DNA of 64,000 nucleotides, from the NCBI GenBank assembly GCA_028571685.1, contig CM053148.1:90294001-90358000 (forward strand), given 5' to 3'. The notes beneath the pieces were generated by a model. That model was not told the origin of the DNA. It saw only the letters and a list, made by a program, of their open reading frames with translations, and searched no databases. This stretch comes from Heterohyrax brucei (lineage: Eukaryota > Chordata > Mammalia > Hyracoidea > Procaviidae). Positions 12,541-24,110 of the stretch are shown one piece after another; position 1 is the stretch's first letter, and each line of letters opens with the position of its first letter. The translations under genes were made by a program, and so were the position numbers.

Positions 12541-13640
12541 TTAACTATGTGCCATTAATATGATGGAACATACTCCTGGTGGTCCATATTTGCTCTCACA
12601 GATAGAATGGAGAATAGTTTCTTTCCTAATTAAACTAATCTTTAAATGTGTGCTAGTTCCCAAAATTTCACAGCTAAATTGGTTGACACATCCATTCAAA
12701 ACATGTTTCACACAAAAGCAATGTGTCTGAAACTGTTTTCTGCATACCACTGAAGATGCCTGCGAATGTAGCTACTAGTTTGACAAAAATATATTTGATG
12801 GCTTTGTGTTTATTTAATAACTATTTCAAGATGCAGCTACTGCATTTGTCAAACTTTTAGTTTCAATGCTTATTTTTAAATAAGATTAAGAATAAATGAT
12901 AAAGTTATTAAAAAATAAGCTTCTAATAATACAGGCAGCACTTGACTATGGGGAAGATATGTGTAGACATTGGTCAGTGGACTGCAGTTGGAGAACTGGG
13001 GCTTTGAGAGGTATAATACATTCTTGTACATTTAAAACATTTCTCATTCAGTGTGGAGTGGGATCAATTGCTAGCAGAGTTGGATGTATTATTTACTAGG
13101 TTGGGCAAGTATAACAGAAATAAAATAATTAGAACTTCTGTGGAAAGAGTAGATGAATGACATGCATGAGATGTCATCCACTACAGGATATTACCAACAC
13201 TGGATGGTTATCATGTAAATTCTATTCACATACACGGAACTGTTATATGTACCATTTTATAAGAATCCAAGAGGCAAAAACCAATTTCCTCAGTAGATCT
13301 TTTCAATGCCACTTAATACCTCTAAGGGCAAATGGGATAACACTTACAGAGGTGTATAAAAGTAATCAGCACTGATATATGGGTATGAAATCACATTTTG
13401 AAAAAATTGTGAAGAATGAAACAGTCTTAGAAAATCTTATCTGTGGAACACAGAATGTTCTCTTTTATTTTACCTCAGTACTCTATTTGGGTATTTCTTA
13501 GAATGTCAGAGAAGCTATGCCATATCAACATTTATTGCTCTAGAAAGTGGGAGGTGCAAAAGAGCACAAAAGGTAGGAAAGAAGGAATAACTTCCTGTAG
13601 GGAACCAAAAATAGAGAGAAGGAGAGACAGACCTAGGAGA
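12541..13640. other. Intronic sequence, no feature recognised
   Basis: About 1.1 kb without a recognised repeat. A GA-rich low-complexity stretch follows from about 13600. Confidence 0.5.
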
Positions 13641-13695
13641 GAGGAGACAAGATAAGAAGCGAGAGTACAGCAAGAGGAGGAGCAAGAGGAGGAAA
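13606..13695. repeat. GA-rich low-complexity sequence
   Basis: Purine-rich run (agagagaaggagagacagac, gaggaggagcaagaggagga). Confidence 0.8.
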
Positions 13696-13726
13696 TCTAT
13701 GATGTTTCGGCTCTCATTTTTGTGTA

Positions 13727-14250
13727 TGAGGTCTGAAAGTTCAGTCCGCCAACTTAGTTGTTCTAAATTGTCCATACCTCACTGCTGAAAATCACTGTGG
13801 TCACCTTTGCAGGAGTCCCCTTGGGAAGCCATTGCCTAGCCCACCCTTCAAAGCAATTTTGGAACTCTTTCTGGAACGGCCATTGCTCACAGTGGCAAGG
13901 TGGTTCAGTTTGTGAACTTATGTGTGTAGTTGTCTGTAAGGGAGTTTTTAGCCAGTAAACAAATAACCATATTGGAACACCCTCCCTACTCACCTGATCT
14001 AGCCCTCAGTAATTTTTTCTTTACCCAAGGATAAAGGAAATATGACATAGGATGACATTCAGGACATCAAGGGTAATAAGACAGCAGCTCTGATGACCAT
14101 TCCAGACAGAGCTCCAGAATTGCTTTGAAGGGTGGACTAGGCATTGGCATCAGTGCACAGCTTCCCGAGGGGACTACTTTAAAGGTGCCTGTAGTGGTAT
14201 TCTGCAATGAGGTATGAGTTCGCAAACTTAATTGTCACTCTTCCTATTAT
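13727..14250 (+). mobile_element. Fold-back mariner-derived element, copy 1
   Basis: A shortened Tc1/mariner-type element. The left end (gaggtctgaaagttcagtcc) and the right end (gcaaacttaattgtcactc) are degraded inverted ends. Long arms are inverted copies of one another: the left holds cttgggaagccattgcctag and the right holds the reverse complement of the same block. The middle (about 13940-14130) encodes the C-terminal part of a DD34D-type transposase, PPYSPDLALSNFF, with the expected third catalytic Asp changed to Asn. A TA dinucleotide precedes the left end. Non-autonomous and dead. Confidence 0.85.
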
Positions 14251-14524
14251 GAGAAGTGAGGCCAACCTCCATCATGTAAGGACAGCCTAAAAATGCATGC
14301 CTGACATGGGAAGCAAGAGCCTGGAAGTGACCTTGCCTGCCGGACTGGAGACTGAAGTCCAACATATGGCTGTTAAAATGAGATAATCATGAAAAGATTC
14401 AAAATGCTGTCAACTTTCAATAAGTATGGAAGATCCCAGGACAAGACCCGGGATCGAACGTGTTTTGGTAACTTGATGTCAGAGCCACTGAGTGAATGTT
14501 GCTAAACATTATTTTACAGAGGCA

Positions 14525-14870
14525 AGTGGTGGCTCCGTGGCGGAATTTGTCTCTTCCATAGGAGAGACCTGGGTTCAATTCCGAGCCAATGCACCTCATA
14601 TGCAGCCACTACTCAGGTGTCGATGAACCCCTGCAGGCTACTATGATTCTGATGTGGTTTCAGCTGAGCTTCCAGTCTAAGATGTACTGGGAAGAAAGTT
14701 CTGATGATCTGCTTCTGAAAGTTAGGTGACAATGACCCTGTAGATCCAACTTGTCTGACTGACAACAGATGAGGGGGACAGTGTAGGCCCAGGCAGCATT
14801 TTGTTCCATTGTGCTCAAGGAGTGCCATGAATCAAGGGCCATCTCTCTGATCGCTAACAGCAACAACAAA
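14525..14870 (+). repeat. tRNA-Gly-headed SINE with RTE-like tail
   Basis: The head (ggctccgtggcggaatttgt ... gagacctgggttcaattccg, agccaatgcacc) closely follows tRNA-Gly, including the acceptor end and a near-consensus B box. The body runs through gagcttccagtctaagatgt. The last part (caggcagcattttgttccat ... gtgctcaaggagtgccatga, then acagcaacaacaa) matches the 3' end of the RTE LINE. The tRNA-like part is only a SINE head, not a functional tRNA gene. Confidence 0.85.
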
Positions 14871-15826
14871 TATTCCTTTATATGGAACTGCTTTATATAA
14901 CTATATCAAGGGAGTATAATCTACGGCAACTAGTGGAAGAACATTCTGCTGTTTTGGTGAATGATCTTCCTTCATTCAATATGTATGACTATACCCAAAA
15001 TTTCTTTACCTGGCCCCTTTTGTGGAAACAGTACTCGACTCAGAATTACCACAATGATTGGCTTCTTTAAAAAATAGTAGTATAAGTGAAATGGAATAAT
15101 ACAGTTGAAATAATAGGAAAAATGTGACTGAAGAACACTCGAGACAAGGGAAAATAGCTTTCAAATTGTTTGTGTCTGGAATATTGTAATGTGTGACCTT
15201 ATTTAGCCTTTATTCAGATAGGTCTTATCCCAATTGATGCATACAGAAATTGTAATCAAATGTGAGAAATAACATGCCCAAGGTGACCAAAAAAAAAATC
15301 AGAGAAGGTGAGCATTAAATTTGATTTGTGAGACCCTTTCTACAACTCCATATAATAATTCATCAACACCTATGACCACATATACACTAACATTTATTGG
15401 TCAATAGGACAGTCCCAGATAACACTTCAGTGAAAGCCATAATCTAAAGGAATGTGGATTCAAACACAGTTGATGGGTGCTGATATTAAGCGGAAACATT
15501 TAGTGAGTATTTATTATGTATCAGGGACAATTCTGAACTACTTTAGACACTATGCCCACATATTCCTCAGATCCACCTTCTTAAAAAAACAAAACAAAGT
15601 ATGGTTTCATTTAATAAAGAAATGTTGTCAGTGGAAAAACATCAGATGAATTAGATTTACAGGGCACTCTAAGTTTTCACTCCAGACAGTTTTTGTTCAG
15701 GACTAATGGCTTCAGTTCTGTTTTAATTAAGCTTTCTAACATGCTTTAAATATTGTCAGAATTAGTTGCACAAGAAGTTGAGTAAACACATCAGATACTT
15801 CAAGTTTTGATACCTGTATGTTCCTC
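14871..15826. other. Intronic sequence, no feature recognised
   Basis: About 950 bp of AT-rich sequence with no exon or repeat recognised. Confidence 0.5.
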
Positions 15827-15985
15827 AGACCCCTGGTAGCACAGTGATTAAGAGCTTCGCTGCTAACCAAGATATTAGCAGTTCAAATCTACCAGCTGTC
15901 TCTTGAAAATCAAGTGGGGCAGTCCTACTCTCTCCTGAGTTACTATGAATATGAATTTACTTAACAGCAATGGTTTGGTTTTGGT
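15827..15985 (+). repeat. AfroSINE
   Basis: Forward copy: head cccctggtagcacagtgatt, B-box region tagcagttcaaatctaccag, tail aatggtttggttttggtt. Confidence 0.92.
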
Positions 15986-16128
15986 TAATACATAGCTTAA
16001 GAAAACATAAAAAGAATGTCCTAAAAATTAATCTTTAATTTATTCAGCTTTTTGTACGACTCTAGTATATGAATCACGTTTAATGAAAATGTCATCAAGT
16101 TATCACTAATATAAATTGCCACTTAATA

Positions 16129-16290
16129 AACCTGAGCCTAGTGCCATAGTGCTCAAGAGCTAAAGCTGGTAAGCAAAAGATCAGCAGTTTAAATCCACAG
16201 GGTGCTCCTTGGAAACTGACGGGATGGTTCTACTCTGTCCTATAGGGTTGCTATAAGTCGGAGCTGACTCAATGGCAATGTTTTTTTTTT
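16129..16290 (+). repeat. AfroSINE
   Basis: Forward copy (agtgccatagtgctcaagag, tctactctgtcctatagggt, gagctgactcaatggcaatg), followed by a run of T. Confidence 0.93.
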
Positions 16291-16606
16291 GTTTATTTGT
16301 GTTTTAAATTTCTGAGCCCCAGTTTCTTCTACCAAGGCTAGGAATATAATTGGTCTTATTTCACGTGTTTATTTTGGAGACAAATTGTTGCAAATGGTAT
16401 TTTCAAAAGATAGTTTCAAGGATCATCTCCACACACTAGTCTACACTGTGAACTTGGACCTCCTTAAGAGGTTGGATACAGTTCTTCTAACTTTGAATCT
16501 GGACTGGCCTTATGTTTTGTATGCAACCACGAGGATGTGATGGAAATGACAATATGTAACTTCCAGGACAAGCTCAGAAGACACCACGTGGTTGTGTTTC
16601 AGGATG

Positions 16607-17151
16607 TGTCATGGATTGAATTACGTGCCCCCCCCCCAAATATGTGTAATAATCTGGCTGGGCCAGGATTGGCCGTATGCTGTGATTGTCCTCCAATCTG
16701 TGATTTTCTTATACTGGAAATCCTAATCTCTGCCTGCAGTTAACAGAGTGGATTCTGTGAGGGAAGATTAGGGTAGGACTGGAAATTGCTTCCTACAGTC
16801 ACACCTCCAGAAGTTTACCCAGAGTGTGGCTTACAGCACCTTTTATCATACAAGGGATAAAAGGAAAGGGAAGCAATCAGAGCTGAGGACCTCACTCCAT
16901 CAAGAAAGCAGCACCAGGAGAAGAGCGCATCCTTCAGACTTGAGGTTCCTGCACCAAGATGCTCTCTGAACAAAGACTGATGCCAAACAAGGACTTTCCT
17001 CCAGACCCAACAAGGGGGAAAGCCTTCTGCTGGAGCAGATATCCTGAACTTGGACTTGTAGCCTATTGGGCTGTATAAGAGTAACTTTTCCTTTCCCAAA
17101 GCCATCCACTTTGTGGTATTTCTGTTAGAGCAACATTAGGTGACTAAAACA
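16607..17151 (+). mobile_element. MaLR/ERVL-like solo LTR
   Basis: A 545-bp LTR that starts TGTCATGGATTGAATT and ends GACTAAAACA, the terminal signature of the family here. It is flanked by a near-perfect 5-bp duplication (ggatg at 16602-16606, cgatg at 17152-17156), as expected for ERVL/MaLR insertions. No internal retroviral sequence remains. Short frames inside it, on both strands, are chance. Confidence 0.85.
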
Positions 17152-17394
17152 CGATGTTCATTCTGGTTGAAAGCATTTGCCATAAAAAAGGGTACACAAC
17201 CCTGAATTGGCCATGCTGCAGTAGCTCCACAGAGGGGCTCCCATCTACTTCCACCCATTTTAGTCAATCATCTTAAATGTGCAGTGTACTTAAGTCTTCT
17301 CACATCTATTGCCCCTGAAAACATTTTAAAGCAAACAGAGTAGACACTCCAAGTGATATAGACAGCACCTTAACATCCAGACAACAAAATTCTT

Positions 17395-17519
17395 CACAAT
17401 TGGACCAGTAAGCAACACTGTAATAAATTCAGACATGATTGAGGCTGTCAAGGATTTCATTTTAACTGGGTCCACAATCAACACCTATGGAAGCAGCAGT
17501 CAAGATATCAAAGGATGCA
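17395..17519 (+). mobile_element. RTE LINE, left part of a copy split by L1
   Basis: RTE ORF2 sequence (cacaattggaccagtaagca, gtcaaggatttcattttaac, ggaagcagcagtcaagatat) that ends where the L1 begins. The same RTE continues at 25230. The last 18 bp (17502-17519) form the left target-site duplication. Confidence 0.8.
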
Positions 17520-18689
17520 GGGATGGGACCAGTATGGTGGACTAGACACATATCTCCTTGATTCCCTCTGAGAACTAAGGCCTGGAATAATAATTGAATG
17601 GATGAGTGTGGACATCCTGGAAGCCCTAGGATCTGGCATAAGGTTGTTAGATTGGGCTAGGCACCAGTAAACAGGAAGCTACCTCTCTCTACATGAGGCA
17701 GTGGCCCGCTGAGTCCTGCTCCTGCTGACTCATTGTTTGGAAGTATCGCAGGTACTGATACCTTCTTTCTTAGCCAGGGGGTGGGAACTGGTCATAAGCC
17801 AACAAATATGCTGAAATGCAGTGCTTAAGTAAACGACATGCAGTATAACACTTAGACTGAGCTTGGGACAGCCACACAGGAGAGATCAGCTGCCAACTGA
17901 GGGCACCACTGCACCTCCACTCTCTCTTTTCTGAACTATGCCAAAGATGCTACTCCTTCACTGCAAGAAGGGCAGCTTGGTTGGGACACCGCCTTGGTCA
18001 GCTGGGAGGTAGAGTCACCCAACCAGAGATCTTAGCTGGGGCTCATTCTCATGCAGAGCAGCAGCTCCTCTCTGCAAAGTGCTTCTCCAGCAGAAAAGCT
18101 GTGTTTCAGATGGTGGTGCCTGGAGCTACGAGTAAGGCCTGGTGGAGGATGGCAGCAAGGCAGTAACCCCTCCCTACTTTGAACCATGTTATATCATCTG
18201 GGGATGGCCGGTGCTTTCGTAGTCAGTCAGAAGGCAGGATCTGACTAATTCAGGTAGCTGTTGGACAGCTCCTCACTTAACAGTAACATACGTTTTTAAA
18301 GTAAAACCACCTGGAATACTGACTGCCGAGTGCCCGGCAGCATCTCCTCCACATTTCACTGATCCATATCATAGCATCAGCTGACAGCCCCCTAGTGACT
18401 GCATAAGCAGCAAGCCATTGCTGCCAGCCAGGAGGCAGAGCATGCCATCCCACAGAACCCATCTGGAGCCAGTAACTAGAGTACACAGAGGAGGCTGGTG
18501 ACAAACTCCCCTCTTGGAACTACAACTTAGCTCCTCTTGAGGTAACACCAGAAAAACTGAACAGCTTCTAGATGTTGAGAAGTAAACAATCAAAGATAAA
18601 CATTGAAAGAAACAGTCCACCATAGCTCCGGAAAACTCCCAAAATAGAGGCAAAAATCTTCCCAGATAAAGAAGCCTTTCTGAAACTAT

Positions 18690-19482
18690 CAGAGATTGAG
18701 TTCAAAAGAATTATATATACAGCCCTCCTAGATATTAAACAAAATGCAGCAGAACAAAATGAAAAATTAAGTAAGCTATTTAAACTCATGGAACATCAAT
18801 AATCTGAAATCCAGCAGATCAATAATAAACTTATAGAATTAGGTAATTCAGTCCAAAGCCAAAACAGCAGAATGGAGAAGAATTAGTGACCTTGAGGACA
18901 GAATTGACATCAGTGTTTATGAGGGGAAATCAGATAAAAGGAATAAGAAAAATGAAGAAGCATTAAGAAACATGTGCGACTCAATTAAGAGGAATTATCT
19001 ACAAATAATTAGGAATAGGAAGGAGTAGCTGAAAATACAGAAAGCATTGTTGTGGAGTTGCTGACAGAAAATTACCCTGAAACTATGAAAGAAGAGAACA
19101 TAGATATTCAAGATACGTATCAAATGCCACAAAAGAAAGACACCAAGACACATTATAATCAAGCTTTATAAAATGAAACATAAACAGAGGCTTTTAAAGG
19201 CAGTGAGGCTTAAAGCAAAGCTCACATACAAAGAGAAGTCTCATAGGCTTTCGTCTGACTTCTTGGCAGAAATGTTGTTGGCAAGAAGGCAGTGGGATAA
19301 CATATTCAAAGTCTTGAAAGAGAAAAAATTCAAACCAAGAATTATATATTCTGCAAAATTGTCTATCTAATGTGAATTTGAAATTAATACATTTGTAGAT
19401 AAACATAAGCTTGGAGACTTCATAAAAACCAAACCAGAATTGCAAAAACTACTGAAAGGAGCTCTTTGCTTAGAAAAATAAA
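18690..19482 (+). pseudogene. L1 ORF1 remnant
   Basis: ORF1p is the L1 RNA-binding, trimeric chaperone. The N-terminal part (about 18690-18900) has the glutamine/lysine-rich pattern of its coiled coil. The C-terminal part at about 19255-19480 reads DFLAEMLLARRQWDNIFKVL and then EKKFKPRIIYSAKLS, which closely follows the conserved C-terminal domain of mammalian ORF1p. Internal stops and frameshifts disrupt it. Confidence 0.8.
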
Positions 19483-19759
19483 AACATCAAGTGTATACTT
19501 AACAAGGCAATGCAGCAAACAGGACCCAGAATCCTACTCAGTTATGGAAGTCACAAACCTTAATCAAAACTATAATATTAAAAGATAATATCATCTGATC
19601 ATAACACAAAAAACTATGACATCATCACACAAAAAAGAAAGATATATTACAGTAGTTATAATTCTTTCAGATGGAGAGGAAATTGAAAAAACATGCAGAA
19701 CTTAAAGTCTAGCTTAAGCTGAGAATAGTAAGGGGGATCACAGGAGTAGCCACAAAGCA

Positions 19760-22700
19760 AAAACAATGTGACATATGAAAACAAGAAACATAATACAGGA
19801 GTCTCAACAAACACAAAATCGAAACCGAAAAAGAGGAAGTCAACCCATAAAGAAGAATGACCCGGAACAGACTATTAAGAGCAACATAGAAAATATCAAC
19901 AAAACAAAAATAAGGCATAAAAACGGCAGCACTAAACACATACCTATCAATAATTACATTGAATGTAAATGGCCTAAATGCTCTAATAAAGAGACAGTGA
20001 GTGACATCCTGGATCAAAAGATCCAATCCATCTATATGCTGCTTACAAGAAACACAGCTTAGACTCAACTGTATGAACAAACGGAAAATAAAAGGATGGA
20101 AAAATATATACCTACCCAAGAACATACACAGAAGACCAGGAGTGGCAATACTAATCTCCAATAAAATAGACATTAATGTAAAATCCACCATCATGGACAA
20201 AGATGGTGACTGTTGATAGCTGAAAGGTTCAATACATAAGCAGGACATAATAATATTAAGCATATGCACACACTACCAAAGCATTGAAATAAATCACATA
20301 AATACTGATAACATTGCAAAATGAGATCTATCACTCTACATTAATAGCTGGAGACTTTAACACTCCACTTTCAGTAATGGACAGGTCATCCAGAAAAATA
20401 TCCATGAAAGACACAGAAGATCTTATTGTGGCAATTAACCAACTAGACCGTACTGGCATACACAGAATTTTTACTTATCAACAGATAAGTACACCTTCCT
20501 CTCCAGTGCCTATGGAACATTTTCCAGGATAGATCATGTGCAAGGACATAAAGCAAGTCTCAACAAAATCCAAACCACTGAACTCTTGAAAAACATCTTC
20601 TCGGACCATAAAGGCATAAAAGTTTAAATTAATAGCAGAAAAAACAGGTAGAAATTTAAAATCACAGAGGCTGAACAACACCTTGCTCAAAAACCCATAA
20701 GTTATAGAAGGCAACAAGGATGAAATAAAGAACTTTATGGAAGCAAATGAAAATGAAAACACAGCCTACCAGAACCTATGGAATACAGCAAAAGCAACGC
20801 TCTGAGGTCGGTTTATCTCTATGAATGTATACATCCACAGTGAAAAAAGGACACAAACAAAGAATTAACCCTACAGCTTGAACAATGAGAAAGAAAGCAA
20901 CTGAGAAACACCGTAGGCACCAGAAGAAAACAGATAAAGATTAGAACAGAACTAAATGAATTAGAGAATAGAAGAACAATTGAAAAAAGTCAACAAAACC
21001 AAAACCTGGTTTGAAAAGATCAACACAACTGATAAACCACTAGCTAAGTTTACAAAAGAAAATCAAGAGAGAAAGCAAATAACCTGAATAAGAAATAAGA
21101 AGGGAGATGTCACAACAGACCCAACCGAAATAAAAACATACTATAATAGAATACTCTGAAAGACTGTACTCTAACATATTTGAAAACCTAGAGGAAATGG
21201 ACAAATTTCTAGGTTCATGTCACCTACCAAAATTATCACAAGTAGAAATAGAACAGCTTGATAAACCCATCACAAAGGAGGAGATTGAAAAAGTCATCAA
21301 AAAACTATCAAACAAAAAAAGGCCTGGGCCTGATGGTTTCACCACAGAATTCTATCAAACTTTTAAAGAAGAGTTAACTCCAATACTACTAAGACTATTT
21401 CAGCATAGAAAAGGATGGAATACTCTCAAATTCATTCTATGAAGCCAGCATAACCTTGATACCAAAGCCAGGGAAACATCCCACTAAAAAATAAAATTAC
21501 AGATCAATATCACTCATGATCCTAGATGCAAAAATCTTCAACAAAATCCTAGCCAACAGAATTCAACAACATATCAAAAAAATAATTCATCATGACCAAG
21601 TTGGACTCATATGAGGGACACAAGGTTGGTTCAATATCAGAAAAACAATTAATGTGATCAACCACATAAACAGCATGTTTTAGTCAGCTAGTGCTGCTCT
21701 AACAGAAATAGCACACAGTAGATGGCTTTAACAAAGGAAGGTTTATTCCTACACAGTCCGGTATGCTACAAGTCCATATTCAGGGTATCCGCTCCAGGGG
21801 GAGGCTTTCCCCCTTGTCAGCTCTGGAGTAAAGTCCGGTATTGCATCAGTCTTTGTCCAGGGAGCATCTTGGCACAGGAACCTCAGGTCTGAAGGAAGCG
21901 CTGTTTTTCCATTTCTGCTTTCTTGGTAGTGTGAGGTTCCCAATTCTCTGCTTGCTTCTCTTTCCTTTTATCTCTTGCAGGATGAAAGGATTAAGGGTGG
22001 GGCAGGCCATACTCCAGGGAATCTCCCTTTACAGTGGAGCATGGAGGTGATCTTATAAAGGGATTTACAATCCCACCCTAATCCTTTAACACACAGTACA
22101 GGAAAACCACAAAATGGAGGACAGTCACAAGATACTGGGAATCATGGCCCAGCCACTTGGCTACACGCATTTTTGGGGGGACACAAGTCAATCCATGATA
22201 CAGCACAAATGATAAGAATCACCTGATTTTGTCAATTGATGCAAAAAAGGCATTTGACAAAGTCCAACACCCACTCATGCTAAAAACTCTCAGCAAAACA
22301 AGAATAGAGGGAAAATTTCTCAGTGCAATAAGGGGTGGCTATGCAAAGCCAACCACCTACATCATCCTGAATGGAGATAGACTGAAACAATTCCCCTTAA
22401 GATAGGGAACTAGACAAGAATGCCCACTCTTACCACTTCTATTCAACTTTTTACTGGAAGTTCTGGCCAGAGCAATTAGACAAGACAAAGAAATGAAGGG
22501 CATCTGCACTGGCAAAGAAGAAGTAAAAATCTCCCTATTTGTAGACAACATGATTGTATATGCAAAGAATCCTAAAGAATTCATAAGTAAACTACTGGAC
22601 TAATAAAAGAGTTCAGGAAAGTATCAAGATACAAGGTACACACAAGTAAATCTGTAGGATTCCTTTATACCAACAAAGATCATCAAAAAATAAATTACTA

Positions 22701-24110
22701 AATCAACACCATTTAGTATAGCCCCAAGAAGATAAAATACCTAGGAGTAAATATAACTAGGGAAATAAGAGACCTATACAGACAGAACTATAAGTCCTTA
22801 CTGCAGGAAATCAACAGAGACTTAGATAAATAGAGAAATCTACCCTACCCAAGGATAGGAAGACTTAACATTGTGAAGATGTCTATTTTACCCTAAGCAA
22901 TCTACATATAACATGCAATTCCAAAACAAATTTCAGTGTCTTTTTTAATAAGATGGAGAAACAAATCACCCACTTTGTCTGGAAAGGAAATTAACACTGG
23001 ATAAGTAAAGTACTACTGAAGAAGAAGAATACAGTGTAAGGCCTCACTCAACCCAGCTTTAGAACCTATCACATTGCCACAGTAGACAAAACAGCCTGGT
23101 ACTGGTACAAAGGAGACATATAGACCAATAGAATGGAGTGGAGACCTCAAAGATGTTACCATCATCTTATGAAGAGTTGATATTTGCTAAAGACCCTAAG
23201 ATTGTAAATGGGGTGAAAACAGTCTCTTTAACGAATGGTGTTGCCGAAATTGGATATTCATCTGCAAAAAACTGAAACAAGACCCATATCTCACACTTTA
23301 CACAAAAACTTAACTCAAAATCGATCGAAGACCTAAATATCAAACCTAAAATGATAAAGATCTTGTAAGAAAAAACAGGGTCAACAATGGAAGTTCTAAT
23401 ACGTGGCTTAGACAGACTTCAAAATCTGACAAACCACGATCTACAGCAGATAAAACAGATAAATAGACACTACTAAGAAACAAACACTTTTGCTCATCTG
23501 AAGACATTATCAAAATATTTAAAAGACCACCTACATAATGGAAAAAAAAAATTTGACAACTACTTGTTGAACCAACATCTGAGCTCCATAATCTACAAGT
23601 ACTGCAAAATGTCAACAAGAAGAAAGTAAATAACCTAATTAAGGGATGTGCAAAGGTGATGGACAGACACTTCATCAAAGAGGACATCCAGGCAACCCAA
23701 AGACACACGAAGAAATGCTCACAATCATTAGCTGTCAGAGAAATCCAAAACAAAACTACTATGAGATACCATCTCACCTCAATGAGGTTGGCCATCATCC
23801 AAAATACACAAAACAACAAATGCAGGAAAGGTTATGGAGAGACTGGAACTCTCCTACACTGCTGGTGGGACTGCAAAATAGTGCAACCTCTCTAGAAAGC
23901 AATTCGGCACTTTCTTAAAGTGCTGGAAATAGATACACTATTTGAACCAGTAATCCCACTGCTCAGAATATATCTTACAGAAACAAAGGCTGTCACACGA
24001 ACAGATACATGCACATAAATGTTTACTGCAGCACAGTCCACAATAGCAAAAAAATGGAATCAGCCCAGATGCCCCTCAACAGATAAATGCATAAACAAAC
24101 TATGCACTCA
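19760..24110 (+). pseudogene. L1 ORF2 remnant (endonuclease and reverse transcriptase)
   Basis: ORF2p nicks DNA and reverse-transcribes the element's RNA. The endonuclease part has LNVNGLN (about 19957), GVAILISNKID (about 20140), AGDFNTPLS (about 20346) and SDHKGIK (about 20600). The reverse transcriptase part has [20 protein letters not shown] (about 21317-21376). After an LTR insertion it continues [17 protein letters not shown] (about 22224). The catalytic box usually written FADD is FVDN here (GAC AAC at 22544-22549), so the second metal-binding aspartate is lost. The C-terminal region ends about 24000 (PVIPLLRIYLTETK). Several stops are also present. Confidence 0.87.
21676..22200 (-). 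mobile_element. MaLR/ERVL-like solo LTR inside L1 ORF2
   Basis: A 525-bp LTR in reverse orientation. Its 3' terminus reads TGTTTTAGTCAGC on the plus strand, and its 5' end reads TATCATGG on the minus strand (usual TG changed to TA). A perfect 5-bp duplication, cagca, flanks it (21671-21675 and 22201-22205). Removing the LTR and one duplication restores continuous L1 ORF2 sequence, which proves it inserted after the L1. Confidence 0.92.

Noticed and set aside
14440..14462. B-box-like string (gacccgggatcgaac, reverse complement) suggesting a second tRNA-like gene
   Set aside because: No cloverleaf or A box could be made out around it, so it was not called.
14525..14595. Possible functional tRNA-Gly gene
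   Set aside because: The stem and loop bases carry several mismatches and the sequence runs directly into a SINE body, so it is a SINE head.
19709..20269. Longest open frame of the window (186 residues, minus strand)
   Set aside because: It is the antisense of the L1 ORF2 endonuclease region and has no domain of its own.
23346..23819. 157-residue minus-strand open frame
   Set aside because: Antisense of the L1 ORF2 C-terminal region, hydrophobic because the sense strand is A-rich.
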